Shown in pieces: positions 49,291 to 62,250 of a stretch of 64,000 bases of DNA. The stretch comes from Protonemura montana. Taxonomy: Eukaryota > Arthropoda > Insecta > Plecoptera > Nemouridae. Location of the stretch: the NCBI GenBank assembly GCA_947568835.1, contig OX387605.1:14326418-14390417 (forward strand), in the 5' to 3' direction. Under the pieces are notes generated by a model. The model ran no database searches. It was not told where the DNA came from and was given only the letters and a program-made list of their open reading frames with translations. The translations under genes were made by a program, and so were the position numbers. Numbering within the stretch: the first letter of the stretch is position 1; each line of letters opens with the position of its first letter.

Positions 49291-51834
49291 TACAAGGAGG
49301 GTTTATAGCAATAATAGCTAGTCGCATCAGTGTTACTCGAACACCACTCGATGTGCCGAGACTCGAGAGTCGAACATCGAAGCGAACAGATCGAGAAGTT
49401 ATAAGCTAGCTGCTTCGTGCGGCTTCATTCTAATAGAGTTTCGCGATGATTGTCGAGTGGCGGGCGCCGATTCAGTACACCTCGGTAGCTGCTAGACGCG
49501 AGGCCGGCAAGCAGCGATAGGAGGTGGGGTTTCGCAGATGATCGATCTAAAGCTTAATACTTTTTTCAATAAATGTGCCCAAAAGGAATCTGACGCGCGT
49601 CGCGATGTGATTGAGAAGAGGATCGAATGAATGAAATTGCTATTTTAAAAATAGAGAATAATCTAACACGATTTAAAAAATATTTTTTTGTGAAACCGTT
49701 TCATTATATCTCATTCTTCGAATTTTGTGGTTATAAATAAGAATTCATGCTAGTTTGACTGATTTGGTGTCAACGGTCAAGAAGATCATACCATCCAAAC
49801 GGATTTTTCGTCACTTTGCCTAGAAGTAACGCCCTTATAATCCGCATAAGTTAAGTGCTTGAGGAAGATTATAACTGACTTGTAATACTCCTATTGTTGC
49901 AACCCATTCAAATTCTCTAATGCCAATCAAGGCGGGTCTCAAGTTGTGTGGAACAGAGATTAGTTGCAAAATAGAGGCGTGCATTGTTCGATCATCAAGT
50001 ACAAAAGCTACAAAGTGAGAATTATTTGCCGTGGAGAGAGATTCGAGGAAATGAAAGGGCGAAAAGGGAGCTGAAGGGGGCGACGTTGCTGCGTGGACGA
50101 ACGCTTTATGAAATCGAGTGTATCGTAAAATTGTGAGCAAATGTGTAGTTTTAATCGAGGAGATAGTCTAACCGAGAATTTATTTATTTTTTGAAACTCA
50201 CAGTTTAAATGTGGGGGGTTAGTTGCGAAATAGAAATTCCCTCGCCGGAGCGTTTAACGAAACTAACGCGTTTAGTTAAAACTTTAATCTGGAAGCTAAC
50301 ATTAAAGTACATCCTACTTTTGAATCAACGGGTAATAGTTCCCATAGAGGAAGTTGCATGACTAATTTAAACTAAACCTAGACCAAAAAAATACTCTACC
50401 GTTTGTAGAGTTAGAACTAGTAAGAAAATGTGTATATGAGTGCAAAAAACAATTGTGGAAAGCCAATGCAAATCTACAAAGAAATATGCAGTTAAATTTA
50501 TATATGCAATAGGACTAATACTGTGAAAATATGAAAATGTTACCTCCTAGTCGAGACCCCCTTTCTTCACATTAAAAAAATCTAAGCACGTTATTTAGCA
50601 CGAGGCTCGAACCCTATTCCATCCGAGTCCTTAAAGGCAAATCGAGGCCAGTAAAAAGAAAAAGAAAAATCTTGCGTAAGATGAGGACTTCCTGAGAATA
50701 ATAAGATATGTATGAAATACGCTAGATGTTTATTAAAACATAATTTTTCCACACGTAGACGTGGCGTTATGCGGATATTTAAAAGACAGTAAAAAACGAT
50801 AAGCGTAGAAAGAGTTCGTATGAAATGCTTTGAAACAGATTATGTCACATCCATGTCTGTCATTGTCTTACGTTATAATAGAAATACAAAACAGTATTAC
50901 TGAGCAGTACATTTTCTAGTGACAATCCCCTTTACAGTTTTCCACGAACGAATATGAACATCGTCTTCAATCACAATTCAAAATAGACGAAAAATCGCGC
51001 GCGTTTCATTTCAACCTCAGTTATGCTCATTGCCCAACAAGGCAACAATTTTCTACTAAAGGTATTTCACCAACCGGAAAGATAAGAACACATCCAAGAC
51101 CCTGAAATCATCTAGCTCCCGAGACACTAGCTAGAAGTTCAAAGCGAGGGAGAGTGTACACCCACTAGTTTTGATACCACTCGAACTGGGGTACAAGGGC
51201 ACACCCAGCGATGGTAAAGTGTTATTGTTAGTAAGGTTTAAATGATATGTACCAAGTTACGGATTGTTGTGTAATGCGGCGGGTTAATGGCTGGAAGCGA
51301 TGCAAAGGGATGGCGCAGCGCAACACTGCTAGGCAAAGTGTCGTCTAATCCGCGCTGTAAATTGGGGCGATGTCGCCATGGGCTCTGTCCGGAACACTGC
51401 TTCAAGATCGAAGGGAAAACACCAATAGGAGCAATTCAGAGGTCTCGGAGGACATGTACTCAATACTTATTGCTGTAACCGGTCGACCAGCGCTGCATGT
51501 TTGGTCGGAGTTAAGCTGGTAGGAATTGTAAGACTGTATAGGAGAATTTTAGGTTATTGGTCAAGACCATCGATTCGGTAACTACTGCAAGTACTTTCAA
51601 GGTCACGAGTTATTTATCTCAGAACTGAACGTCTATATGGATAGCACGGTTTTAAATACTTGATCTTGGATGAGAGATATATTTGCATTGCCTAAGTGTT
51701 AATTAAGGTGTTACTTCTCTATGTCAAGAGGGATTTTCTTTTTTAAGCGAATAACTTTGTAAATTACTTCCTATATTTCTAAATCAATTATCTGTGTCTT
51801 AGATCATACTAATCTGAATGCACCTTTCATTTGA

Positions 51835-51856
51835 TTCCAAACATATATGTTTGGAA
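51835..51856. repeat. 22-bp perfect palindrome
   Basis: The sequence from TTCCAAACATA to its exact mirror complement TATGTTTGGAA has no central spacer. It is the longest perfect palindrome noticed in the window. No neighbouring gene explains it. Confidence 0.85.
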
Positions 51857-52023
51857 CATTGACGAAGTCATATTTCTGTCATTACTCACAGACGAAGCAA
51901 ATTAATCGGATAATCGTATCACATTGCAGCGCAAAGCAGACCAACCTCATTCTCTACCAAATGAAATAAACGAAGTTAGCGTCGCGGCGCAGCGAGCAAG
52001 CTCCAGACGCCACGGCCACGGTG

Positions 52024-52060
52024 TATAAAGCGTCGCTCCAGATCGCGCATCTCGCGCTAC
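52024..52060 (+). promoter_or_regulatory. candidate intronic TATA promoter
   Basis: TATAAAG (52,024-52,030) sits between GC-rich flanks (CACGGTG before, CGTCGC after). About 30 bp downstream is CTCGCGCTACACTC, a possible start region. The following 200 bp are CpG-rich and end in a (GCC)n run. It could drive an alternative first exon or a non-coding RNA on the plus strand, but no donor-bounded exon is identified. Confidence 0.3.
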
Positions 52061-52215
52061 ACTCTTCGTTATCCTTATCCGTGGTAATCCATTACTTCCA
52101 GCTAGCCGCTTCGCGCAGATTCGGGAATTGGAATCTGCAGGATGAAGCTGTTTAGCCTTTAGAGGAGTCGGGACGCCGACGCCGCCGCCGACGCTACCAC
52201 TGCCATCTCCTCTAT

Positions 52216-52240
52216 CGCCGCCGCCGCCGCCGCCGCCGCC
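52216..52240. repeat. (CGC)n trinucleotide microsatellite
   Basis: About eight perfect CGC/GCC triplets, preceded by imperfect GCC triplets at 52,171-52,192. Confidence 0.95.
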
Positions 52241-53476
52241 TCTTTACTTGCGAGATGGTTAGAGCGATACGGGAGTTATCGAGTGGAAGAAGCGATGGCT
52301 TAAACATTACCCGACTCGATCTTATTGTGTACGCTATGGAACCTAATATACAACGCTGCTTGTAAGGGATTCTCTTCGCAAGGAGAAAGTTTACTCGGGG
52401 ATTAGATTCGGCGCCGGTCTAGGTGTGCATGTGTATAGGTCATACCCGAGTCAAGTAAACATTTACCTATACCTACACGAATCTGTGCATTAATTTACAT
52501 CAGAGATTCTAAAGCAAGAGTTATTTCAAACCTCGTGATTTCTCAAACTATACAGTTAATTATGGGTCTCACTAACAACTCAAAATTTAACAAAAACTAA
52601 TTACACTGAGTTTCGAATGCTAAATTAAAAACAACTAAATTTTCCACCGTTTCGTAACTTGTACCTGTTACTTTATCAAGGGTGAAAGCAGTTCTGAAAT
52701 TTGTTTGACAACAAAAGAACCACAAAAAATGAAAACAATTAACTAGTTCAAGCATCCTTAATGCATCTAAATAAAATATTCAATGTCGATAAATAAAAAA
52801 CTAACATATTTTGTACTTTAAAAAATACGACCCCGAAAAATTGGCTTTTTTTACTAACTTTTTAACTATTTGTGTGTGGACTCCGCCTCAAAATGTATTT
52901 ATTCAGTGTCTACTACAGTCGTCCATCAGCAATTGTCGACGTGGTCGATGCCAGTGACAATCACACCGTCAAAGATCAGATCACGAAGTCAAGCTCCCGG
53001 CAATTGCATTGTGTGCACTGATTGTGGTCTACTAATACGGGCCTGCAATGCCGAGGCCAATGATACCGCCGCGCTGGTACCACTGATAATAATTGCAGCC
53101 GGCCGCGCCCGTGAAAGCGTCGAGGGCGGCCGGTCGGAGGTCAGACCGGGATTACGGCGATGAATGGTCACGAGTACTGGAAGCAGCAGGCGTGAAGACT
53201 AATGGACTAATAGCGGCTTAGTCCGCTAGGCGAAGCGTTCAATGCGGCCTCGGATGAAAGATAACCGAAGTTGGCATTCTTGTGTTGTAACGCCGCCGAA
53301 ACGCTTATCTTGCGCGGCGAGTCGGCCCGTGGTGCACGGCTGTTTCTGTCCGGGAGGCTGTCCAACATTTCGCATTTCTATGTAAATTATTGGCGGTGAA
53401 TTTCAATGCGTACCGAAAATTGGATGCAATGGGCACAACAGAATGTAGCGTGACATATTTAGAACGGTGATGATCG

Positions 53477-53502
53477 CAGAGAGAAAGAGAGAAAAAGAGA
53501 GA
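53477..53502. repeat. imperfect (GA)n microsatellite
   Basis: GAGAGAAAGAGAGAAAAAGA-type purine run. Confidence 0.85.
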
Positions 53503-54143
53503 TGTCAATGAAATTAAAATTTTATAGATAATTGGCAGGTTGATAGGTTCAATAAATGAATTTGAAAGGATATATTAATTTTGATATATTTCAATTAGTG
53601 TCATATTTTGTTTCGCTCTTGCACTGGTGGAGTGAACAAACTCTATTTGTATCTCGGCACACCGATATCTCGGCACCTCCACCACGTTACTTGGCATATA
53701 ATGTCTGCATTATTAACTTCGCTGCACGAGATGGATGCGCTCGGCGGTCAAGAGTTATCCGCTTAATTGACACAAACAGTATCACGTGTGACGTGCTACA
53801 TGGAGCTCTGAATATTAATTATTAATAACTGTCCTAAACGTGTTAATTGATAAATTACCATTTGTCACTAAGAACCTGCGACGCTGAGATATTATTTCCG
53901 ACGAATTACCAATTCTTAGTAGCTGCATGCATGCAGTTTAACACAATTTCGTCACATTTCAGTAATTATTAAATTTGCAAAGTAACCGCAGTGTGGAACC
54001 GATTCAAGTCTGTCACACGTTACAGGTATAATAATTGAAATAAACTATGTGTCTGCTGGATAATAGAATTGCGGGTATAAGTAAATCAAAGATGAAATTA
54101 AATATATCGCACAGATGGTATTACATTACAGAGAGGTTGACTT

Positions 54144-54478
54144 CAGTGAAATCTGATTTAAATTGAAAACGCTTGGTATTTTATTATAAGTAACACTATT
54201 ATACCTTTTCAAATATTGATGCCCAAACGGGGACTCGATCTCCGATCTCCATCTAACGTGGGTGTTGCTCTAACCCATTGAGCTACTTGGAAACATAATT
54301 GTTGAGAGGATTTTAGTGCATTTGATAAGAATGACGGATCTCCAAGGAGTAGAATCACGAGGCTGTGAACAATCAGTCACTCTGATTGTAGTGACGCTAT
54401 TCCACGTCACTTCAATTTGACGTTGGATGCGTTTTAAATAAGTGAAATCTGATTTAAATTGCAAACGCTTGCAATGCA
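54144..54478 (-). repeat. ~297-bp tandem unit with tRNA-like boxes, copy 2 (inverted)
   Basis: The motif AGTGAAATCTGATTTAAATT occurs at 54,145 and again at 54,441, 296 bp apart, so here too a whole unit is followed by the start of the next. On the minus strand the unit reads GTGACG...CGTCAC, AATCAGAGTGACTG, a TTCACAGCCTC block, an AAATGCACTAAAATC block, then CCAAGTAGCTCAATGGGTTA (A box) and GAGTCCCCGTTTG (degenerate B box, interrupted by a short local GGAGATC duplication), then GCATCAATATTTG. All of these are shared with 14,182-14,534. Confidence 0.75.
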
Positions 54479-57400
54479 CGGGGTATTTTTGGCTTTTTCA
54501 CAAAAACACGGCAAGCACGGGCCAGAATAAGTATACAGCAGGGTTAAAATTGCGTAATCTTTGCCCATTAGTAGCGTCTGTCTCATTAGCCGATAAGCTG
54601 TGCCGGCAAAGATATTGGTCCGGCATGCTCGTGTCCCTATTCTTGTGAACAAACGTTAATTAGCTGGTACCTACTAGAAGCGTGCAGTCTTTTCTCATTT
54701 TCCTTGTAGAATGATAGTCTTTTGCATGCTTGTATCGACCGATTTAAATCAAAACATATCCAATGAGACGAAAAATAAAATGTAGTTTTAATGAAATTGC
54801 ACACATTTGTTCGTATGATATTACAGTGCATTATAAAACGATAAAAACGATTTTTTTTAATCGCTTTTTCATTACACAGAATTAAAATAATTTAATTGCA
54901 CTTTTTTTTTAACTCTAAAACGCTCCAAACGTTCGTTTTGCAGTCAACTGCGGTGAAATAAAAATTCTGTCACGCAATTACATATAGATTTTATCCAGAT
55001 CAAAAATAACGAAGCTGCAACATTTTCCGCGTTCAGAAATACATTACAAATGGACAGAACGTTCAAACCTGATCATTTTAATTGTGTTGACATAATTCAT
55101 GCCAGCTTTCCGCTCAAAGTTATCTATCGCGTCTACTTTTGAACAATGTCGCCACCATGCAGTATAACATATCACTCAAAATGATCAAACGTAACGCAAG
55201 ATCAATTTGATCGCGACTGCTAACGTCGGTTGGTCGGGTTTGTGTGTTTGTATATGTTCCCGTCGCATCCGGTATCAGGCGACGCGGTCACAATAAACGA
55301 TCCGTACTGCACGCTTTGTCTATAGATTGAACTGGCCGAGTCGGCCGGTGTTTTCACAACTGTGCATTATCTGTGCAATTAACCAAGCTACACACAGAAC
55401 GACTGGCTTGTTGTCCAGTTCATGATTCATTCCTGACAGTTCAGTTACAGAACAGTAAAGGTGCTCGACTGTGTGTATTTGCCAAATGTGGAAAATCATG
55501 AACCACGTTAAATGTTCATTTATAAATCGTGTCAATAATTTCTCCGGTAATGCATTGCTATTTGTTTGACGTGATGCAGAGACCAAACACGGAAAATTTA
55601 GAATGAATACGAGTGGAAACAAGAAACAAAATTTGCCCTCAAGTTCATATGGATACCTTCCAAAATGTAGTTTGATTTTTAAAAATTCGTTATCTGAAAT
55701 TATCCGAGGGTTTCACTTGCGGCCCATATCTTTGAACAGTTTGTGTACATGCTGCCAAACGTCCAACAATGCAGAAACGTCTTTAACTTAAGGAAACGCA
55801 CGCTTTTCCAACAGCGTTCATTCAAGACCGTTTCCACCACTAAATCCTGAGTCTGTTTACGTACCAAGTGACCAGAATGGAATGTCGAGCAGTAAGTTTC
55901 CATCAGCAAGTACGCGTAGGAGCGGAGGCAGTTGAGACAAGCCTAGACAGAGATTGTAATTGAAACCACGCAGCGCCGCGTCCCTGAATTCCCAGTTTCC
56001 TTCCAGTTTCTCCAACCCGGTTGCCGTGCGGCCGACCAAGTCAAGCATAAAAACAAGAGCGACTTTGTGCGACGCTTTGAAGACGAGGAGCGTCGCGACG
56101 TCAGCTTTTTGCTTCGCTCGACAGCTTTATTACGACAAGAGTAATTAGAGAGTACGGGTTATTAAATTAAATACCACATTAAACCGCCATTACACCAACC
56201 ATTATCTCCGAACAGAATAAGGGTGCGTAATCTTTGTCGAAATAAACGAAATATTCGAGGAAAACGCTTCTTTATCTCAGAAACCTTGCTACCTAGCGTA
56301 AGAACTTGCACTTGTACTTATTTTTTAAATGGGTTTTTACCAATCAAAATAATTCTGTGTGTAAACTTGAATTCGCAAAGTTAGTTCTGCGTTTAAAAGT
56401 GTGTCCAGCAGTCACTGGGCTTAAAAAAATAGTCTAAGCTCTCGACCAAAACGCACGGCACCTCCATTGACCCGAAAATAGCATTGGTTTAGGTGCTTTG
56501 CTCAAAACAAGACATTTTGCTTGGTAAAAGAGATGCGGTTTCTGAATGATACTTCTTATTTTACTTTTTTTGTTGTTGTGCCTATAGATATTCAACGAAT
56601 TTCATACGGAAAATGTATATCTTTTCGAGCTATCCAATGCACTAGGTTCTAGAGGTCTAACATGTCTGTGTTATTCTTATGGACTGTGTTTTTTCTTAGC
56701 ACCTAAACCGAAAAACGTGAACTTTGATCATTTTTGCTCGGGATTCTAATGACATATATTTGAAGTTATACCTCAAATCCAAGCTAGGAAACATAAAAAA
56801 GTGGTAAAATGTATTTAATTGTCTCTTTAGTGAACACAGAATGCCCTAATCTACTGCCCACTCGCAGGTATATCATGTTGGCTGTAAAGTTTTTACAAAT
56901 TATCATCGACGAGAAAACAAAAAGTCCTATACAAAGATTAGCCATATAAGATTAATGACTCGTTAAATTGCAACAACGGCGCTGAAATATCGGGCTAGGT
57001 GATTAATAAAACGTCCTCGACGTTGAAAATCTGCATTTTTCCGACTGATTTCTAAACATTTTCTTGGAACAGCAAAACTTGTTAAAAGTTGTTCGGAAGC
57101 ACGCGGGCCTCCCCCCGGATAATTAGTTGACTTCAACACCTGGTATGGCAAGGGCTATATTTATGAGAGTTGTGATAACAACCAACAGACTGTAATAGCA
57201 AATTGTGGGCCATCAACTATTTAGTAATTCAGAAACTAAGCAGTGTATTCCCTGTTCTGCGATGGCATCCAATTCATTCAATTATTGGCTTCGCTTCAAC
57301 GATGACCATTGCCAAATCCTGCACGCATCGGCTAGTCTCACACCTGATTAGTTTTCAATATTACCCCAATGAAAATGACCCAATGCAGGTGTGATAATCT

Positions 57401-57799
57401 AACGCTCGCAGCACATTACGTTAATCTCACCAATAACAATTAATTGTTCGGCCACGATGCACCATCGCCTGCCCCCGACCGGCAACTATCCTTGGAAAGG
57501 GTGTCGTGGATGTGCAGTGCATGGGTGCTGTTACAAATAATTTATTATGAATATAAAACTAAGCTAACATAGCGCTTACCATGTTGCCTACCATGTGTTG
57601 CCGTCCCTCCACATGTATCGGCGTTTCGTTTATTTTCCTGGCGTCAGCATGATTTTAAAACACAATCATTAAGCGCTCAAAGCTCTAAAATCAAACTACC
57701 GTGTTACCCTTCTGAGCACAGCACCGTCTTTTTTTTGGTCGCCATATTTTTTTCTGTAATCTACTGTCATTCAAAATGTTGATGCCAAGTTATTCAAGG

Positions 57800-57895
57800 C
57801 TGAGCAATATTTGTGCTATCAACTGAAAAAGCTGAAGGTCGAAACGTCGTTCACCACAAAACATTCATTACTAAAAATTCTGAAGAATAAATTGT
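57800..57895 (+). repeat. possible Penelope-like element 3' tail
   Basis: AAGCTGAAGGTCGAAACGTC at 57,829-57,848, followed by an A-rich tail ending GAAGAATAAATTGTAA, resembles the 3' repeats of Penelope-like elements, which often carry a hammerhead ribozyme (CTGA...GAAAC). The ribozyme's second stem cannot be folded convincingly here, so at best this is a decayed remnant. No reverse transcriptase or GIY-YIG coding was seen nearby. Confidence 0.3.
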
Positions 57896-59582
57896 AACCA
57901 CGGAGGATACAAAGTACACATTTCAGTAAAATTACAAGTAGCTGGGTTTACCGTTCTGTAGGCACAGGATGGGATAAAACCTAGAGCAAATGTTGACTTT
58001 TCCGCGGTACATTTTCATCCGATTCTTTGCACATAGGGGCATACACGATTATCCACGTGGCTCTGTATACCTGGAGCCAATCTCCTTGATTAGAAACACC
58101 TGTTTTTTTTAATAAACAAATGGCGTGCGGTATTGTTACGACGCAGGGGGTAAAATGATTTATTTGCACTAAAACGGATGTGCGCTACACTGAATTTAAA
58201 AACAACGGCGAACAGTGCAGTTTAACGTAAGAACTTTGTGGAGATTGAAGTGTACAGAGATCTACTAAACGCCTTTCCCTATAATTTGTGTCACTTAAGG
58301 CGACAGATGCGTCTGCGTTACGTTGTCAATAAACCGCGCAGAGTAGTATACCAAGATTGGGAAACTCACGAGAAAAGCGGGTTTTTCTTGAAGGCTTGCT
58401 CGACTCCCGGGCGAGATTCGCTTTTATAGAGTCCGTAATTCACAAACTTGAACTTAAATCCTCAATGCTTGAATGTATATGATATTTTTCTTTACGCCCT
58501 TTTCCGTTATCCCTTGGTGCGGGCGCGCTACGTTTAGCCATGGTGAAAGCATTTCCCAGTGCCGGCCAATTTTACGGGGAGCAGAGCCCCGTTCACACTG
58601 CGTAGTTCCCGAGTGGGTGTTGCGACTGCTGATGGTATTGGGCTTGGTGCACGACTTTGTGTTCAGTGCCGTGAGTTGAAAGAATTGATGAACATTTCTA
58701 ATTTCGTTCCAGAAAAAGCTATGGCTAAAAATTTGTTTCGAACGAGACACTATCTCCTCCGGTTTTCAAGTAAACTATAAGCCGACGAAAGAAAATAATA
58801 GACCCTGTGCTTAAAATGTAAAGCGTCGACGAAAACGTATACTTAATGATATGAAATTTATTTGTAAGCTGCGCAATGCATGACAATTTTTAAATCTATG
58901 GCACTCACCAACTAAAAGATTGTGCATGTCTGAGATTAAATTACATTCGCGTCCCACTTCTGCACTAGCCCGTCATACAGCTAGTTTTATGAGATTTCTC
59001 ATACCGAACTTTATATCACTACCTAGATATTTCCATCATTTATTTGCGCAAGAAATTTGTGTGAACCAAGTCTCGTGGAAACTTTTATCGTTCCCATCCA
59101 AATTCATTGCAGATTTTCAGCTTGTCGCTTTCCTGAGACCGAGCTGAGTGCGAACGTGAGATGCATTTACTTCTTCAGACTGCAGTGATTATAGTAAGAA
59201 ACCACCGTCGCCCCCGCCATCTTATAGACACTTTTTAGAACACCCCGTGCCCTCCACCCATCTCTAGAGCATCGGTCGTCACTCACATACCACTGATAAA
59301 GGGCGTGCGGGGAAATGGTCGCGAAAAACGATGCGTGGCATCCGATGATTGATTACTATTTTGATACGAATCGAGTTATGACTTGTAGGATATTGACCAG
59401 AGGGATTGTGATACTTCCATTCAGTTTATCGGTTTCGAAAAAGTTTCAAATGTTTAAATTCTACACAAAAAATGCTGACCGATCACTACACTACCGACAA
59501 AAATTGTGGTCGCCCAGAGATGGAGTCACCATCATTTCGAATGTTAAGAAATTTAACGTCGTTTTCTATCAGTCGCCTTTAA

Positions 59583-59755
59583 ATCTGGTTGTACGCTATT
59601 TTTTAATGCTTACCTCCACGATTAACAAAGATGTATCGATACTTTGAGTCGGTATTATTACATTTTAGGGTTTGTTAAAAAGGACTGCCGCAAGCGCTCT
59701 CGGGTGGTCATAACTAGTATCACATATTGAAGGCTGTAGAACGTTTAACATGAGC
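59583..59755 (+). repeat. unclassified dispersed repeat, copy B (plus)
   Basis: Aligns with 47,378-47,580 through TCTGGTTGTACGCT, ATTAACAAAGATGTATCGATA, GAGTCGGTATTATT, GGTTTGTTAAAAAGGACTGC and GTTTAACATGAGCGCC. It is the most diverged of the three copies. As in copy A, an acceptor-like ATTTTAG lies just before the conserved TTTGTTAAAAAG block. Confidence 0.5.
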
Positions 59756-60240
59756 GCCGTGACTCCCAACTTTGTGCAGCTATTAACCCAAAGGCGATAC
59801 CTATGCTGAAGATACTTAAGACTCGATTTTAACTCCAGAGAAACAAAGTCACCATAAAAATAGCACCACATTTAGTACCTCGTTGATATTAAATGAGAAT
59901 GGATGCCTGAATCTTCCGCTCTAATTTGGGCAACAAGAAGAACAAAGGGATGACACACATCCCGTCGTATTTTTAACGATTCTTCCCCACCCCGGTCGGC
60001 CATGTATGTAGGTCCTCGGTCCTAATAAAGTGGCGAGGATTAAACGCACTGCAAACGCCGTGCCGGATGTATTCGCAGGTGCGGCAAAATGGCCACACTC
60101 GTACCACGCGCCGTAACATTGTTCCGACTTAAAATACGCGGTTTGTTTTCTCATAAATATTGTCGGCTTACAATTCGCCTTTTTTTTGCGTGTTGTTGTT
60201 ATTTAAGAGGGTCCCATCTGTGCGAAGAACTTCATTGCCT

Positions 60241-60276
60241 CGGCGGCGGTGGCGTCGGCGTCGGCATCGGCGTCGC
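60241..60276. repeat. imperfect GGC/GTC triplet repeat
   Basis: Short run of CGG, GGC and GTC triplets. Both strands are open across it but give only low-complexity peptides. Confidence 0.8.
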
Positions 60277-62232
60277 AGTAGCTTCCAGCGAAATCTAGAG
60301 TTTCTGCTTATGGAAACAATGGGTCTTTGCATGAACCGAATCGATACGAAATACACGACAGGGATAGAGTATTAACCCTTTTTGGAATGGAGAAAAAAAA
60401 ACTTTTAGTTGGATAATTTTTATATTTTGAGTAGATGTTTTATGGTTGAATACGTAAAAATCAGTCTTGAAAAGGACAGCATATCGAACTTTCCGACATC
60501 GGTCGGTGCGTATGCTTTTTACACAGAGTTTTCTTCCGAAACTTAATAGGATCACTCTTGTTAAAATTCATAAAACTTTTTAAACGAAACAAAACTGTTT
60601 TAAGCTTCCCATGTTTTCATTTGAGCTATGATTTGATGAATTTCTTAAAAAAGGTCAATTTATGAACCCTCGACCTCACGATTGAGTGGTCCAATAATTT
60701 TGCATGTAGACTGTGATAAATCTGGTGAAGTACTTAGGTATATACAAGACGTGATCTACTTAAGACGGCTAATATTGCTGGCCATGTAATCAGACCCGAG
60801 TGCAATGTGTGTAGCGGTACAAGGGGGCTGAGGGGAAGGGGATGGTAGCGAGTACATGAAGCACCTCTTTGAGGTAATTGTTTGCCAGAAGCTGCAGTAA
60901 CCGCGCGGGTCGTCGTGCACGAGCTAAGCGGCTTATTGTTAAACATCCTTGCACCCTGCTTTCCGAGTCGGTGAGAATAGCAAAGGTGTATTATTAATTT
61001 AAGCCAACGAAGAACATTTATCTTCGTGCAAATTAAATGTTTGCGTTATTAAAATCTTGTAACGATTGATTTGCCGCAGAGAGGAAGAAAGTCTTTTATC
61101 TCAGCGCACAGTTAGTTTGTGATTGGAAATTGCTTAAATGACCATCCCCTACTTTAAAGATAATACAAGATCAGAAATATTTTAGTTGTTGGATTAATGA
61201 TAGGTGCACGGGGGACAATGATATCTGTTTTTATAAACTTCACAAATAAATATCAACTTAATAAACGTCTTGAAAAGCTTAATTGCTATTATAAGAAACC
61301 ATTCACATGGACAACAAATTTTTATGTAGAAGACATTGTTTTGTATTTCCATCTTTTTATATTTTTAGAATAACTAAGCATATTTCTTAAAGTTTTATAC
61401 CTTTCACAAATTTGGCATAGATAAATATCACAATGATTCACATTTGTTTAATTGTGTGGGCTAGTGGCCTATATCGGCAGAGAATTGGTTAAAAGAAATC
61501 GAGTTGTCCCCTATCAAACGTATGAAATTTCCGTCAGCAGAATAGGAATATAAGAAAAAAAATACTGAGATTCTAAAACTACCCTGTCCCATCAGGGAGA
61601 GATTCTGGCTTCGAACTAGATCATTTTCTCACTTACAAATAACTTTCTGTTTTCAGCAGCCATTAATAATTTTTAGTGCACGATGCCAGGAAAGTTTACG
61701 TTAAAACTAGAAGAAATTGATTTTACTATAATAGCGCACTGGCCCATAATTCAATTAACAACTCCCTTTACGACCCAATAAATAATTAAGAATTTGGCTC
61801 AAGTTATGAATAAACCATTTTTCTTTCTCCGTCACGTTTTCACTCTCGTTTTTCTTCAGTTTTTCCATGAATCAAAGAGTAAATTAAGGTTCAAATCATT
61901 CTCACCGATAAATCATTTGCATTTAAAAATCGATAACTCTTCTGTTACTTCCCATCGTTCTCAATCGGCGCTGCTCGCCTTTAGCTTTACCGGCCAAGTC
62001 GATTGCTCTCCCTTTGAAGGACACCAGAAGTTTGAATAGAACATGTCTGTTTTTGAGACACCTTCTCCCGCTAACTCGATGCGACTTAGTATTATCATCA
62101 GCTGCCGCTCTTTTCAAACTCATAACGAGAAAATGATAAAGCTCCAAAACAATTACTTGATTTAAAAAACCACGGGAAGTCTTTCCATGCAAATGGATCA
62201 TTTTTCCATGCCTTTACATCCATAAACATTGT

Positions 62233-62250
62233 AAAAAAAAAAAAAAAAAA
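62233..62250. repeat. poly(A) run, 18 nt
   Basis: Run of 18 A, the longest A run in the window. No retroelement body is recognised upstream of it. Confidence 0.9.

Noticed and set aside
50601..50625. Minus-strand GGGTTCGAGCCTC resembling a B box
   Set aside because: No A box at a suitable distance and no cloverleaf.
59315..59647. 110-codon open frame partly over repeat copy B
   Set aside because: No domain; its 3' end runs into a repeat shared with two other loci in which this frame is not kept.
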